Made by a program: the position numbers and the translations under genes
In this document: positions 53,912 to 63,557 of the stretch, in pieces
Position numbering within the stretch: the stretch's first letter is position 1
Layout: the number at the start of each line of letters is the position of its first letter
Assembly (NCBI GenBank): GCA_025997215.1
Contig: BNUH01000001.1
Location: forward strand, 74,447-138,446
Direction: 5' to 3'
Origin: Clostridia bacterium
GTDB lineage: Bacteria > Bacillota_A > Clostridia > Christensenellales > Aristaeellaceae
Length of the DNA stretch: 64,000 nucleotides
The notes under the pieces: model-generated
What the model was told of the DNA's origin: nothing
Seen by the model: the letters and a program-made list of their open reading frames with translations, nothing else
Databases searched by the model: none

Positions 53912-53966
53912 GCATGCCGTGGACGCCGCGAACCGCGCGGCATTACGGAGGCAAATCGGAGGCAAT

Positions 53967-54461
53967 TTGACAATACTCGGCATCGATCCCGGCCTGGCCA
54001 CGATGGGCTGGGGGATTATCTCGACGGACGGCAGCCATCACCACGTGATCGATTACGGCGCGCTGATCACGAAGCCCAGCCAGCGCACCCCTGATCGGCT
54101 GAACCTGCTATTCTCGGGCGTTATCGGGCTGCTTGAACGTTATTCGCCTGAAGCTATTGCGTTTGAGGAATTATTCTTTAGCAAGAATGTTACTACCGCT
54201 ATGGCTGTCGGCGCGGCGCGTGGGGTCGCACTCGTCGCGGCGGCTCGGCATACGGCGGAATTATTCGAGTACACGCCCATGCAGGTAAAGCAGGCCACCA
54301 CCGGATACGGCAAGGCCGACAAACAGCAGATGCAATGGATGGTCCGCGTTCTGTTGAATCTTACCGAAATTCCCAAACCGGACGACGCCGCCGACGCACT
54401 GGCAGTGGCCATAACTCACGCGCATACGATGAAGGCCGCCGACGAATTCAGGATAAAGTGA
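53967..54461 (+). CDS. ruvC: Crossover junction endodeoxyribonuclease RuvC
   Basis: About 164 residues from a TTG at 53967 preceded by GGAGG. It resolves Holliday junctions with RuvAB. TILGIDPGLATMGWGI has the first catalytic Asp, AFEELFFSKNVTTAMAVGAARGV the Glu, and KPDDAADALAVAITHAH the last two acidic residues. The frame is open upstream, but the promoter overlaps that part. ruvA and ruvB follow on the same strand. Confidence 0.96.
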   Translation: MTILGIDPGLATMGWGIISTDGSHHHVIDYGALITKPSQRTPDRLNLLFSGVIGLLERYSPEAIAFEELFFSKNVTTAMAVGAARGVALVAAARHTAELFEYTPMQVKQATTGYGKADKQQMQWMVRVLLNLTEIPKPDDAADALAVAITHAHTMKAADEFRIK

Positions 54462-54520
54462 TAAAGGTACCGTCACGCACACGGGGTTTTTGTATATTAT
54501 ATATATAGGTGGGTTAAGCT

Positions 54521-55132
54521 ATGATCGCCTTTCTCGAGGGCTGCCTGGCCGAGAAACGAACCAGCGGCGAGCTGATCGTGAACGTCGGCGGGGTGGGATT
54601 CCTGGTGGCCTGTTCCAACCAGACGCTGGCCTCGCTGCCCGCCGCCGGCGAGACCATCCGGGTTCAAACGCGGATGATCGTCAAGGAGGACGGCATGGAC
54701 CTTTATGGGTTCATAACGTCGGAGGAACGCGGCATGTTCGACCTGCTGCGTACAGTCAGCGGCATCGGTGCGCGCACCGCGTTGGCGATGCTGTCCACCA
54801 TGACCGTGCCAGAATTGAACCGCGCGATCACGTTATCCGACGCGGCCGCCATCGCCCGCGCGCCCGGTGTGGGTAAGAAAACCGCCCAGCGCGTGATACT
54901 CGACCTGAAGGATAAGCTCGCGCCGCTCTCTGGCGACGATGCGGCCGCTGGCAGCGCCGTAGCGTTCATGGGCGACAGCGCTGAACGCGAAGCCATAGCG
55001 GGGCTTATGTCGCTGGGTTATTCAGCGTCCGAGGCTCAACGCGCCGTAGCGCGCGCGTGCGACGGCAACGCCGCCGCCGACATGAAGTCAGAAGAATTAA
55101 TACTGCGCGCGTTAAAACGTATCAACGCATAA
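54521..55132 (+). CDS. ruvA: Holliday junction branch migration protein RuvA
   Basis: 203 residues. MIAFLEGCLAEKR starts the OB fold, GVGFLVACS and MFDLLRTVSGIGARTALAML (first HhH), then IARAPGVGKKTAQRVILDLKDKL (second HhH) follow. The C-terminal RuvB-binding domain is at the end (AIAGLMSLGYSASEAQRAVARA). It binds the four-way junction. ATG at 54521; GGTGGG upstream is a modest ribosome site. Confidence 0.96.
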   Translation: MIAFLEGCLAEKRTSGELIVNVGGVGFLVACSNQTLASLPAAGETIRVQTRMIVKEDGMDLYGFITSEERGMFDLLRTVSGIGARTALAMLSTMTVPELNRAITLSDAAAIARAPGVGKKTAQRVILDLKDKLAPLSGDDAAAGSAVAFMGDSAEREAIAGLMSLGYSASEAQRAVARACDGNAAADMKSEELILRALKRINA

Positions 55133-55184
55133 TTATGAAGAGTAATTATTAAGAATAATCGTAAACCGGATAGGGGGAAACCGC

Positions 55185-56258
55185 ATGCCGGATGTTCATG
55201 ACGATAGAATCCTAAACCCCGGCTACCGCGACGAGGATGCCGAGGTAGACCGCAGTCTGCGCCCGCGTACACTGTCGAATTATATCGGTCAGGAGCCTAT
55301 TAAGGCCAGCCTGACCATATACCTGCAGGCCGCCCTTTGCCGCCATGACCCGCTGGATCACATACTGCTGTACGGCCCGCCGGGTTTGGGCAAGACCACG
55401 CTGGCCAACATCATCGCGGCTGAGATGGGCCGCAGCATCCGCATCACATCCGGCCCGGCGATCGAGCGGCCCGGCGACCTGGCATCCATCCTGACGAACC
55501 TGACCGCGGGCGACGTGCTATTCATCGATGAGATCCACCGCATGCCGCGCGTCGTCGAGGAAGTCCTGTACCCCGCGATGGAGGATTTCGGCCTGGACAT
55601 CATGATCGGAAAGGGCCCCAGCGCGAAATCCATCCGGTTGGATCTGCCGCGATTCACGCTGGTCGGCGCGACGACACGCGCCGGGCTGCTGACCGCGCCG
55701 CTGCGGGATCGATTCGGCATCATGTTCCGGCTGGAGTTGTACACCCAGACGGAGTTATGCACCATACTGACTAACGCCGCTAAAGCGTTAAACGTCCGCG
55801 CCGAACCGGACGGCATCGCCGAGATTGCGCGCCGCAGCCGGGGTACGCCGCGAATTGCGAACCGATTGCTGCGCCGTGTCCGCGATTACGCTCAAGTGGT
55901 CGCGCATGGAATCATAACGCAGACCATCGCCCAGGATGCGCTGGCGCTTCAGGCCATCGACGAGTTAGGCCTGGATAGGGTGGATCGCGCTATGCTGGAT
56001 GCGATGATTACCAAGTTCGGCGGCGGTCCCGTCGGTTTGGATACCCTCGGCGCGGCTACAGGCGAGGACCCCGGCACGATCGAGGATGTTTACGAGCCAT
56101 TCCTGATGCAGATGGGCTTTATCGCCCGGACACCAAGAGGACGCATCGCACTGCCCGCCGCATACAAGCATCTGGGTATCAACCAGCCTGAATCCGCCGC
56201 GCCCGCAGCGTCAAACGACATCGCTAAGCCCGGCGAACAGCTTAGTCTGCCGATGTAG
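55185..56258 (+). CDS. ruvB: Holliday junction branch migration helicase RuvB
   Basis: 357 residues. It has [18 protein letters not shown], Walker [25 protein letters not shown], the sensor region [21 protein letters not shown], and the C-terminal winged helix ([27 protein letters not shown]). It pumps DNA through RuvA in an ATP-dependent ring. AGGGGG lies upstream of the ATG. Gene order ruvC-ruvA-ruvB-queA is conserved in many Firmicutes. Confidence 0.97.
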   Translation: MPDVHDDRILNPGYRDEDAEVDRSLRPRTLSNYIGQEPIKASLTIYLQAALCRHDPLDHILLYGPPGLGKTTLANIIAAEMGRSIRITSGPAIERPGDLASILTNLTAGDVLFIDEIHRMPRVVEEVLYPAMEDFGLDIMIGKGPSAKSIRLDLPRFTLVGATTRAGLLTAPLRDRFGIMFRLELYTQTELCTILTNAAKALNVRAEPDGIAEIARRSRGTPRIANRLLRRVRDYAQVVAHGIITQTIAQDALALQAIDELGLDRVDRAMLDAMITKFGGGPVGLDTLGAATGEDPGTIEDVYEPFLMQMGFIARTPRGRIALPAAYKHLGINQPESAAPAASNDIAKPGEQLSLPM

Positions 56259-56269
56259 TAAGAATGACA

Positions 56270-56309
56270 AATTTTGGGAATGTTTCCCACAAAATTATGT
56301 TGTTTTTTT
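56270..56309 (+). terminator. Terminator after ruvB
   Basis: AATTTTGGGAA pairs with TTCCC-AAAATT across a two-base bulge, followed by ATGTTGTTTTTTTG. A promoter for queA starts three bases further on. Confidence 0.7.
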
Positions 56310-56311
56310 GC

Positions 56312-56340
56312 TTGACAACAGCGTGAGGTTGTGGTATGCT
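56312..56340 (+). promoter_or_regulatory. Sigma-A promoter of queA
   Basis: TTGACA, 17-base spacer, TATGCT. The leader to the queA start is about 120 bases and holds no recognised riboswitch. Confidence 0.75.
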
Positions 56341-56467
56341 TCGTTCATAACTCAGCTGTGCTTGATGGATTCGCTTTATCGCACTGCCGCCCCGCCGCGA
56401 TGTATGCTGATCCTGATACGTGAAAACGGGTTGCCCATTAAAATATAATTATTATGATGGTGCTTTG

Positions 56468-57505
56468 ATGCGCACAGACGAATTCTCATACGAGCTCCCG
56501 CCCGGCCGGATCGCCCAGACGCCCGTCGAACCGCGCGACGCGTCGCGGTTGATGGTTTGCCGCCGGAATACGGGCGCGATTGAGCATCGCGTATTCCGCG
56601 ATTTGACGGATTATCTGGAACCCGGCGACGCGCTGGTGATCAATGATACGCGCGTGTTACCCGCGCGGCTGCTGGGCCGCAAGGCTGGCACGGGCGGCGC
56701 GGTCGAATTCCTGCTGCTCAAACGGCTGACGCTCACGAGCTGGGAAGCGTTGGTTCATCCCGGCGCGCGTCTGGCCGAAGGCGTGCGCGTGGAATTTGGC
56801 GAGGGCATCCTTACCGCCAAAATAGAAGCGCGTGCCGAAGGCGGCGCGCGCCTGGTCGAATTCGACTGGGATAAATCGACAAACCCCGCGTTCGAGTCGC
56901 TGCTCGAACGCCTAGGCCGTATGCCCCTGCCGCCGTACATTCGCGAGAAGCTGGCCGATCCGGAGCGTTATCAGACCGTGTACGCCGCGCGCACGGGTTC
57001 CGCAGCGGCGCCGACCGCCGGACTGCACTTCACGCCGGAACTCCTGCGGCGTATTGAGGATAAGGGTGTGGACATCGTCCGCGTTTTGCTGCACGTGGGC
57101 TTGGGCACGTTTCGCCCCGTGTCGGCGGATAATGTCGAATCGCACGAGATGCACGCCGAGTATTATGAATTGACCGACGATGCCGCGCGGCGCATCAACA
57201 ACGCCAGACTAAACGGCCATCGAGCGTTCTGTGTTGGCACAACCTCCGTGCGTGTGCTCGAATCCGCCGCCGACGAATCCGGCATCCTATCCGCGTCAAC
57301 CGGATGGACCAGCATATTCATTACACCGGGGTATAAATTTAAGGCTGTGGATGCGCTGGTGACCAACTTCCATCTGCCTCAATCGACGCTGCTCATGCTG
57401 GTCAGCGCGTTCTGGTCGCGGGAGGCGGTGCTGGGCGCGTACCAAACGGCGGTCGAGGAAGGGTACAGGTTTTATTCGTTCGGGGATGCGATGATGATGT
57501 TATAA
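56468..57505 (+). CDS. queA: S-adenosylmethionine:tRNA ribosyltransferase-isomerase
   Basis: About 345 residues. MRTDEFSYELPPGRIAQTPVEPRDASRLMV, LVINDTRVLPARLLGRK, RYQTVYAARTGSAAAPTAGLHFT and HVGLGTFRPV are all diagnostic. It moves the ribosyl part of SAM to preQ1-modified tRNA, forming epoxyqueuosine. The start at 56468 matches the family N-terminus, but no strong ribosome site is visible before it. Length is normal. Confidence 0.96.
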   Translation: MRTDEFSYELPPGRIAQTPVEPRDASRLMVCRRNTGAIEHRVFRDLTDYLEPGDALVINDTRVLPARLLGRKAGTGGAVEFLLLKRLTLTSWEALVHPGARLAEGVRVEFGEGILTAKIEARAEGGARLVEFDWDKSTNPAFESLLERLGRMPLPPYIREKLADPERYQTVYAARTGSAAAPTAGLHFTPELLRRIEDKGVDIVRVLLHVGLGTFRPVSADNVESHEMHAEYYELTDDAARRINNARLNGHRAFCVGTTSVRVLESAADESGILSASTGWTSIFITPGYKFKAVDALVTNFHLPQSTLLMLVSAFWSREAVLGAYQTAVEEGYRFYSFGDAMMML

Positions 57506-57530
57506 TAGTTGATGGATTCCGAAAACGATA

Positions 57531-57559
57531 TAGACAAAAATACGGCGCTGTGTTACAAT
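57531..57559 (+). promoter_or_regulatory. Promoter of the xylanase/sugar transport operon
   Basis: TAGACA, 17-base spacer, TACAAT; 47 bases before the binding-protein start codon. Confidence 0.65.
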
Positions 57560-57606
57560 GATTTTACTAGATTCCAATAACTGTAAGGACTGAAAGGGGA
57601 TTCACA

Positions 57607-59247
57607 ATGAGGAAGAAATGGCTGGCAGTTGTGCTGTGTGCGGCGATGGTGCTGTCGCTCACGGCGGCTTTGGGCACGGCGCAGGCCGCGGACGCGGTTC
57701 GAACCGTCACGGTATTCATCGCCGACGCGATGGACCAGCCCACGAGCGACAACAAGATCTACAAACTGATTGAGCAGGAGCTGGGCGTCAAGTTCGAGTT
57801 CGAGTTCCTGGCGGGCGATCTGGATGAGACGCTGGGCATCAAGATCGCGGGGCAGGACTATGCGGATGTGATATGCGGCTCGAACAGCGCGGAGACGCTG
57901 ATCGCGGCCGGCGCGCATATCAATCTCCTCGACTACATTACGCCTGAAAAAACTCCCACTCTGTGGGCGCATTACGAGCCTTACCTCAAGCGGCTGATAA
58001 TGCCGGACGGCGGCCTCTATGTCATGCCCAGTTATGGCAGGATATATAACGATGAGATCATCAACTACATCAACGGGCCTGCCTTTTGGATTCAAAAGAA
58101 GGTTTTGGCGTGGGACGGCTATCCTACGATCAAGACGCTGGATCAATACTTCGACCTGATCTCGCGGTATGTCGCGGCAAACCCGACGACTGCGGACGGG
58201 CTGCCCGTATCGGGGTTTGAAGTCCTCACCGATGGCTGGCGCAACTTCTGTCTGCGCAATCCCGTACAGCATCTGATGGGCCATCCCAATGACGGCGACG
58301 TATTCGTGCACTGGGATGAGGACTATAAGGTCGATCGCTATCACAGCAAGGATTACGCCAAGCAGTATTGGCAGACCTTGAACGACGCGTTCAACGCCGG
58401 ATTGATCGAGCAGGATACGTTCGTGCAGAATTTCGACCAGTATATTGCGAAGATTTCAACCGGACGCGTCGTTGCGATGTTCGACCAATACTGGAACTAT
58501 GAGAACGCCGTCAACGCGCTGCGCACCGCCGGCAAGGATGAGGATACCTATGTCGGCGTGCCGATAGTATTCGACGAATCGATCGAGGAGCATTACCTGG
58601 ATCAGACCATCATCAATGTGAACCGCGGCTTTGGTATCTCCGTGAATGCCAAAGACCCGGAGTTCCTGGTACAGCTGTTCGACACGATGCTCAGTGAGAA
58701 GTGGCAGACCATCCTCAACTGGGGTATCGAGGGCGAAGATTATTACGTAGATGAGAATGGCCGCTTCCGCAGGACGGATGAGCAGAAGAAGAATGCCGAG
58801 GATCTCATCTGGCGCAACGCCAACACCGCCCGCCAGTGGTGGTACAACTCGCCCAAGCGCGAAGGCACCATGGACGACGGCAATAGCTGGGCGCCTGGTT
58901 CGCAGCCCGAACTGTACTTTGAGCAGATGTCCGCGTATGATCAGGATTTCCTGAATCACTACGGGTTAAAGACATTCGCGGAATTTGCCAACCCTGGCCA
59001 GCCGAACGAGCCGTATTATCCAGTGTGGCAGTTTGACTTCAACCCATACCCGGATATTCAGGATATTTCGGCTAAGCTCGGCGACATCGAGGCGCGTGAC
59101 TTGCCGGCATTGATCATGAGCAAGCCGGGCGAATTCGACGCAAATTGGGAAACATTTGTCAAAACGCATAACGCCGGAGGCGTGGCTGAATTTGAGGAGC
59201 AGGTTCACACCATGATCCTCGAGCTGAACGCCAAACTGGGCGACTGA
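57607..59247 (+). CDS. Carbohydrate ABC transporter extracellular solute-binding protein (long type)
   Basis: 546 residues with a signal peptide (about 1-28, ending QAAD) and no lipobox. Segments LGVKFEFEFLAGDLDETLGIKIAGQDYADVICGS, TLDQYFDLISRYV and the GFGISVNAKDPEFLVQLFDTMLSEKWQTILNWG stretch match the long LipO-type binding proteins associated with LplB/LplC-like permeases. AAAGGGG precedes the ATG. It heads an operon with two permeases and a xylanase, so a xylo-oligosaccharide is the probable ligand. A hairpin just after the gene may raise its level over the permeases. Confidence 0.9.
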   Translation: MRKKWLAVVLCAAMVLSLTAALGTAQAADAVRTVTVFIADAMDQPTSDNKIYKLIEQELGVKFEFEFLAGDLDETLGIKIAGQDYADVICGSNSAETLIAAGAHINLLDYITPEKTPTLWAHYEPYLKRLIMPDGGLYVMPSYGRIYNDEIINYINGPAFWIQKKVLAWDGYPTIKTLDQYFDLISRYVAANPTTADGLPVSGFEVLTDGWRNFCLRNPVQHLMGHPNDGDVFVHWDEDYKVDRYHSKDYAKQYWQTLNDAFNAGLIEQDTFVQNFDQYIAKISTGRVVAMFDQYWNYENAVNALRTAGKDEDTYVGVPIVFDESIEEHYLDQTIINVNRGFGISVNAKDPEFLVQLFDTMLSEKWQTILNWGIEGEDYYVDENGRFRRTDEQKKNAEDLIWRNANTARQWWYNSPKREGTMDDGNSWAPGSQPELYFEQMSAYDQDFLNHYGLKTFAEFANPGQPNEPYYPVWQFDFNPYPDIQDISAKLGDIEARDLPALIMSKPGEFDANWETFVKTHNAGGVAEFEEQVHTMILELNAKLGD

Positions 59248-59256
59248 TTTGTCGAA

Positions 59257-59282
59257 ATGGGGAGCGCTTGTGCGCTCCCCAT
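59257..59282 (+). terminator. Intra-operon hairpin after the binding-protein gene
   Basis: A perfect 11-bp stem, ATGGGGAGCGC and complement, with loop TTGT, then TCCTTTCC. Partial termination or 3'-end stabilisation would give more binding protein than permease. Confidence 0.65.
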
Positions 59283-59323
59283 TCCTTTCCATCCTATCTT
59301 ACTAACGTGCGGGAGGCGTAGTT

Positions 59324-60265
59324 ATGGTCGGCACCCGAACTGTTACGCGCGCTAGCCAGCCGTCATTCTGGCGTCAGTTATCGCGTCAGCGTCAGCTGGC
59401 ATTTATGAGTGTCCCCATGCTGGCGTATATACTGCTATTTAACTACGCGCCGCTGTGGGGTTGGATTACAGCGTTCATGGATTATAAACCGCAGAAGGCA
59501 ATATTCGACAACCAGTGGGTGGGCTGGGCGAATTTCCAATGGTTATTCAAGCAGCAGGAATTCTACTTCGCCATACGCAATACCCTCGCGATGAGCCTCA
59601 TCAATCTGGTCTTTGGCACGGTATCATCGGTGATGCTCGCGCTGTTCCTCAATGAAATCCGCTGGACATCATTTAAACGTACCGTTCAGACGGTGACATA
59701 CTTGCCCCACTTCCTGTCGTGGGTTATCGTGGTCGGGTTATCGCAAAGCATGTTCGCCACTGACGGCGCGGTGAATCAGGCGCTGCAGGCATTGCACATC
59801 ATCAAACGACCAATGTTTTGGCTGGGCGAAGGCCGCTACTTCTGGTGGCTGGTCGGGATCATCAACGTGTGGAAGGAAGTCGGCTGGAACAGCATCATCT
59901 ATCTGGCGGCGATGGCTGCGATCGATCCGACATTATATGAAGCCGCGTCCATCGACGGCGCGGGGCGGTTCAGGAAGATGCTGAATGTCACGATGCCCGG
60001 CATCCGCGCGACATTCTTTGTGCTGCTGATTATGAATATAGGCCATCTCATGGAGGCTGGCTTTGAGATACAATACCTGATGGGCCAAAACTTACTGATC
60101 GACTGGTCGCAGACTATAGACATATATGTTCTAAAATACGGTATCTCGCAGGGGCGTTACTCGCGCGCCGTCGCCGCCGGAATGTTCAAGAGCGTCGTAT
60201 CGATAGTGCTGTTATTGGGCGCGAACACGCTGGCCAAACGATTCGACGAATCAACATTGTTGTAG
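59324..60265 (+). CDS. Carbohydrate ABC transporter permease (LplB-type)
   Basis: 313 residues, six helices. The LAYILLFNYAPLWGWITAFMDYKPQK segment starts the fold, with VGWANFQWLF and the EAA loop DPTLYEAASIDGAGRFRKMLNVTMPGI. GGGAGG precedes the ATG. It forms the channel with the next gene product. Confidence 0.94.
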   Translation: MVGTRTVTRASQPSFWRQLSRQRQLAFMSVPMLAYILLFNYAPLWGWITAFMDYKPQKAIFDNQWVGWANFQWLFKQQEFYFAIRNTLAMSLINLVFGTVSSVMLALFLNEIRWTSFKRTVQTVTYLPHFLSWVIVVGLSQSMFATDGAVNQALQALHIIKRPMFWLGEGRYFWWLVGIINVWKEVGWNSIIYLAAMAAIDPTLYEAASIDGAGRFRKMLNVTMPGIRATFFVLLIMNIGHLMEAGFEIQYLMGQNLLIDWSQTIDIYVLKYGISQGRYSRAVAAGMFKSVVSIVLLLGANTLAKRFDESTLL

Positions 60266-60279
60266 AAGGGATAGATCAT

Positions 60280-61218
60280 ATGGCAATGACCCAGCCGTTC
60301 AGCAGTCGAAATCTGCCTCGCCGACGCAAAATCGCGCGGCCAGGGGATGTCGTATTCCATACGGTGAATACGGCGCTCATGCTGCTCATGATGATCATCA
60401 CACTGTATCCCGTGCTCAACACGGTTGCGATATCGTTTAACGACGGCACGGATGCGCTGCGCGGCGGAATCACGTTGTGGCCGCGCGTGTTCTCGCTGAT
60501 GAGTTATCAGGGTGTGCTGGCTGATGAGACCGTTTACAACGCATTCTATGTGTCGGTAGCGCGCACTGTCTTGACAACTGTGCTGAACATCGTGCTGACC
60601 AGCATGCTCTCATACACCCTATCGCGCAAAGAATATGTGCTGCGCAAATTCATAACCACAGTATTTGTTATGACCATGTATGTTAATGCCGGGCTGATAC
60701 CGAATTATCTGCTGATCTCCAAGACGCTGAACCTGTCCAAATCGTTCTGGGTGTATATTATACCGACAATGTTATATTGTTTTAATATGATCGTCATACG
60801 AACATACATAGCTGGGCTGCCGGAAGCGTTGGTCGAATCCGCTCGAATCGACGGCGCTGGGGATTTCTTCCTATTCTGGCGGATCATCTTTCCGCTATGC
60901 CTTCCGGTGCTGGCGACTGTGGCGCTGTTCGTCGCCGTTGGTGCATGGAACAGCTGGTTCGACACGCATCTGTACAACGCCAGCAAGCCCAAACTCCACA
61001 CGTTACAATACCTGCTGAAGATGAAACTCGCCACAACCCAGGCCAGCAGCAACGCGGCTATGTCGTCAACGGCGGCGTTGGCCGATCGTCAAGCCACCAC
61101 ACCTATTACTATACGATCAGCTATAACCGTTATATCGGCAGTACCAATACTGGTGGTTTATCCATTCCTGCAGAAGTACTTCGTGACGGGCATGAGCATT
61201 GGTTCAGTAAAAGAATAA
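60280..61218 (+). CDS. Carbohydrate ABC transporter permease (LplC/YtcP-type)
   Basis: 312 residues, six helices. The EAA loop is PEALVESARIDGAGDFFLFWRIIFPLCLPVLATVALF, followed by GAWNSWFDTHLYN, typical of LplC-like proteins. GAAGGG precedes the ATG. No ATPase gene is present in the operon, so a shared ATPase such as MsmX is expected. Confidence 0.94.
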   Translation: MAMTQPFSSRNLPRRRKIARPGDVVFHTVNTALMLLMMIITLYPVLNTVAISFNDGTDALRGGITLWPRVFSLMSYQGVLADETVYNAFYVSVARTVLTTVLNIVLTSMLSYTLSRKEYVLRKFITTVFVMTMYVNAGLIPNYLLISKTLNLSKSFWVYIIPTMLYCFNMIVIRTYIAGLPEALVESARIDGAGDFFLFWRIIFPLCLPVLATVALFVAVGAWNSWFDTHLYNASKPKLHTLQYLLKMKLATTQASSNAAMSSTAALADRQATTPITIRSAITVISAVPILVVYPFLQKYFVTGMSIGSVKE

Positions 61219-61236
61219 ATATTAAGGTGAATGAAT

Positions 61237-62424
61237 ATGAGCACATACGCAAATAAGATGGCGGCGAAACGAATTCGGCTAACGTTCAAAGATGGTATGC
61301 CTGTCGCTCGACAGGCTGTCGACGTGAAGCAGGTCAGCCATGATTTCAAATTCGGCTGCGGGGCATTCGACGCCGTCGAATTGGTGAACGCGGCTGACGA
61401 CGATCCAAGGCTTGGTCTGCTGACCGATCGGATGGAAAAATGGTTGGAATTATTCAACTATGGCACGTTGCCATTCTATTGGGGACGGTTCGAAGCGGAA
61501 CGCGGTAAGCCGCAAACGCAAGAGTTGCTGAAGGCTGCGAAGTGGCTTAATTCGAAAAACATTATCGTAAAAGGGCATCCGCTGTGCTGGCACACGGTTA
61601 CGGCGCCGTGGCTGATGGAATTGTCTAATGAAGATATACTGAAGGCGCAGCTGGATCGGATACGCCGAGAGGTGTCGGATTTCAAAGGCGTGATTGATAT
61701 TTGGGATGTGATCAACGAAGTGGTAATCATGCCCATATTCGACAAATATGATAACGGCATCACGCGCGTGTGCAAGATGCTCGGGCGCGTCCAGCTGATC
61801 AAGGAGGTATTCGCCGCGGCGCGCGAGGCGAACCCATCCGCGACGCTGCTGCTCAACGACTTCAACACGTCGGACGAATATCGGCTGCTGATTGAAGGAT
61901 GCCTGGATGCGGGCGTGCCCATCGATGTGATTGGGATCCAGTCGCATCAGCATCAGGGATACTGGGGATTGGACAAACTTCATGAAGTTTTGGATCGATT
62001 TTCGGCATTCGGTCTACCTATCCATTTCACGGAAAACACGCTCGTTTCCGGCTACATCATGCCCGCGTTTATCCGAGACCTGAACGACTGGCAGGTACCA
62101 GAATGGCCGACAACGCCCGACGGCGAAGCGCGCCAGGCCCGCGAACTGATGGAAATGTATGGCACCCTATTCGCTCACCCGCTGGTCGATGCGGTAACCA
62201 TATGGGATCATACGGACGGCAAATGGTTGGGCGCGCCGAGCGGGGTATTGCGAGTGGACAACAGCCGAAAACCCGCGGCAATCGCACTGAAGCAGCGCAT
62301 CGAGAACGATTGGACGACACGCTTAACCGTAGTCTCGGACGACGATGGGTATGTTGAGTGGACGGGTTTTCGCGGGAAATATGAATTAGGCGCAAGGGGT
62401 GAATGCTGGCACGAGAGTATATAA
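61237..62424 (+). CDS. Glycoside hydrolase family 10 xylanase, cytoplasmic
   Basis: About 395 residues. The GH10 marks are present: LPFYWGRFEAERGKP, VKGHPLCWHTVTAPWL, acid/base Glu161 in WDVINEV, DVIGIQSHQHQGYW, and nucleophile Glu266 in PIHFTENTLVSG, with TIWDHTDGKWLGAPSGVL near the end. There is no signal peptide and no binding module, so it should act inside the cell on imported xylo-oligosaccharides. It begins 18 bases after the permease stop; AAGGTGA precedes ATGs at 61231 and 61237. Last gene of the transport operon. Confidence 0.93.
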   Translation: MSTYANKMAAKRIRLTFKDGMPVARQAVDVKQVSHDFKFGCGAFDAVELVNAADDDPRLGLLTDRMEKWLELFNYGTLPFYWGRFEAERGKPQTQELLKAAKWLNSKNIIVKGHPLCWHTVTAPWLMELSNEDILKAQLDRIRREVSDFKGVIDIWDVINEVVIMPIFDKYDNGITRVCKMLGRVQLIKEVFAAAREANPSATLLLNDFNTSDEYRLLIEGCLDAGVPIDVIGIQSHQHQGYWGLDKLHEVLDRFSAFGLPIHFTENTLVSGYIMPAFIRDLNDWQVPEWPTTPDGEARQARELMEMYGTLFAHPLVDAVTIWDHTDGKWLGAPSGVLRVDNSRKPAAIALKQRIENDWTTRLTVVSDDDGYVEWTGFRGKYELGARGECWHESI

Positions 62425-62439
62425 TTTTGTGTAACATTC

Positions 62440-63327
62440 CTATTTTTTGTTGGGAATCTGCCATACATACCACATGCTGCCGTTTGTTACGGCAACGACG
62501 GTGCCTTTTACCGTAATGATGGGCTTAACGCCATATTTGCGATAGGCTTTTAGTGTGTCGGTAATATTCAGGCCGTTTGTGGATATGCCAAGCGATGGGT
62601 TCACCGTTGCATTGACATCTTTTGTATAAGATGTTAAGCCATGATGCGGCATCTTCAGTATGTCCGCGCGCAGGAAATCCCCGTATTCCGCTAACATTGC
62701 GGATTGTCCCGCGTTCTCCAAGTCTGCCGCGAGCAGAATGGTGCGCTCCCCGTATTGTACCTTTATTACCATGGAGCGGTCGTTTATCGATGCCGATAGG
62801 TTCTGCCATTGCATAAATGTTAATACTGCGCTTCCCAGCGTCATTACCGCATTGTTTTCAACAATACGCATGGGGATGGCGTTTTTCTCAACGGCTGCAA
62901 ACAGTTTCGTCTGGATATAGCTTTCATACCCATCGAATAAAGGTGGATATAGTAATGTTTGGATAGGAATTTTACCCATTAAGCCGACGAATCCGCCTAT
63001 ATGGTCGATATGCGGGTGCGTGGCGAACGCGTAATCCAACCTATCCACATGGATCGTCTTAAAATATTTGAGAACGCGCTCATGCGTCTCCAGCACACCG
63101 CTGTCAACAAGCATATCCTGCCCATCGCAGCGCAGCAGTATGCAGTCTTGCGATCCGACGTTGATCAGGTGAACCTCAAGCTGACCGCTTACACCTAATT
63201 CCGGCAGATTTTTGCTATACTCAAGGTATTCGATGACGCTGGCCGTTTCCGCGTTAATCGGCAGCGAAAACGCGAACACACATGCATATACACACGCGAC
63301 AACGAACGCCGCAACGATTCTCTTCAT
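62440..63327 (-). CDS. Exported MBL-fold hydrolase, ComEC C-terminal-domain-like
   Basis: About 295 residues with a signal peptide (MKRIVAAFVVACVYACVFAF...). The metallo-beta-lactamase fold has VHLINVGSQDCILLRCDGQDMLVDSG, the metal motif THPHIDHIGG (HxHxDH), ILLAADLENAGQ and MPHHGLTSY. This matches stand-alone relatives of the ComEC nuclease-like domain, which in some cases cut DNA; the exported location fits extracellular nucleic acid or a phosphoester as substrate. The ATG at 63327 is preferred to the open frame to 63417 because the signal peptide begins there. Confidence 0.85.
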   Translation of the reverse strand: MKRIVAAFVVACVYACVFAFSLPINAETASVIEYLEYSKNLPELGVSGQLEVHLINVGSQDCILLRCDGQDMLVDSGVLETHERVLKYFKTIHVDRLDYAFATHPHIDHIGGFVGLMGKIPIQTLLYPPLFDGYESYIQTKLFAAVEKNAIPMRIVENNAVMTLGSAVLTFMQWQNLSASINDRSMVIKVQYGERTILLAADLENAGQSAMLAEYGDFLRADILKMPHHGLTSYTKDVNATVNPSLGISTNGLNITDTLKAYRKYGVKPIITVKGTVVAVTNGSMWYVWQIPNKK

Positions 63328-63557
63328 AAAACATCCCCGCCAATCTACGCTTTGCTCCCATCTGTCGAATATTAACATATTTGGGGGAAAATGGCTACTG
63401 CTACAGGGCAAAATCATTTACTATTATATGACAAAATATCTAATATGAATTCATCATCAAAAAGTGCGCGCACTTACATTTTATGGTAGCTCATATTCGG
63501 AGTTTACTATGAAACATGAATCCCAGTTCCACCAAAAAAGACAAACTCAAATAAGCC

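Noticed and set aside
56341..56467. Possible riboswitch in the queA leader
   Set aside because: The leader is about 120 bases, but no known preQ1 aptamer pattern or terminator/antiterminator pair was found.
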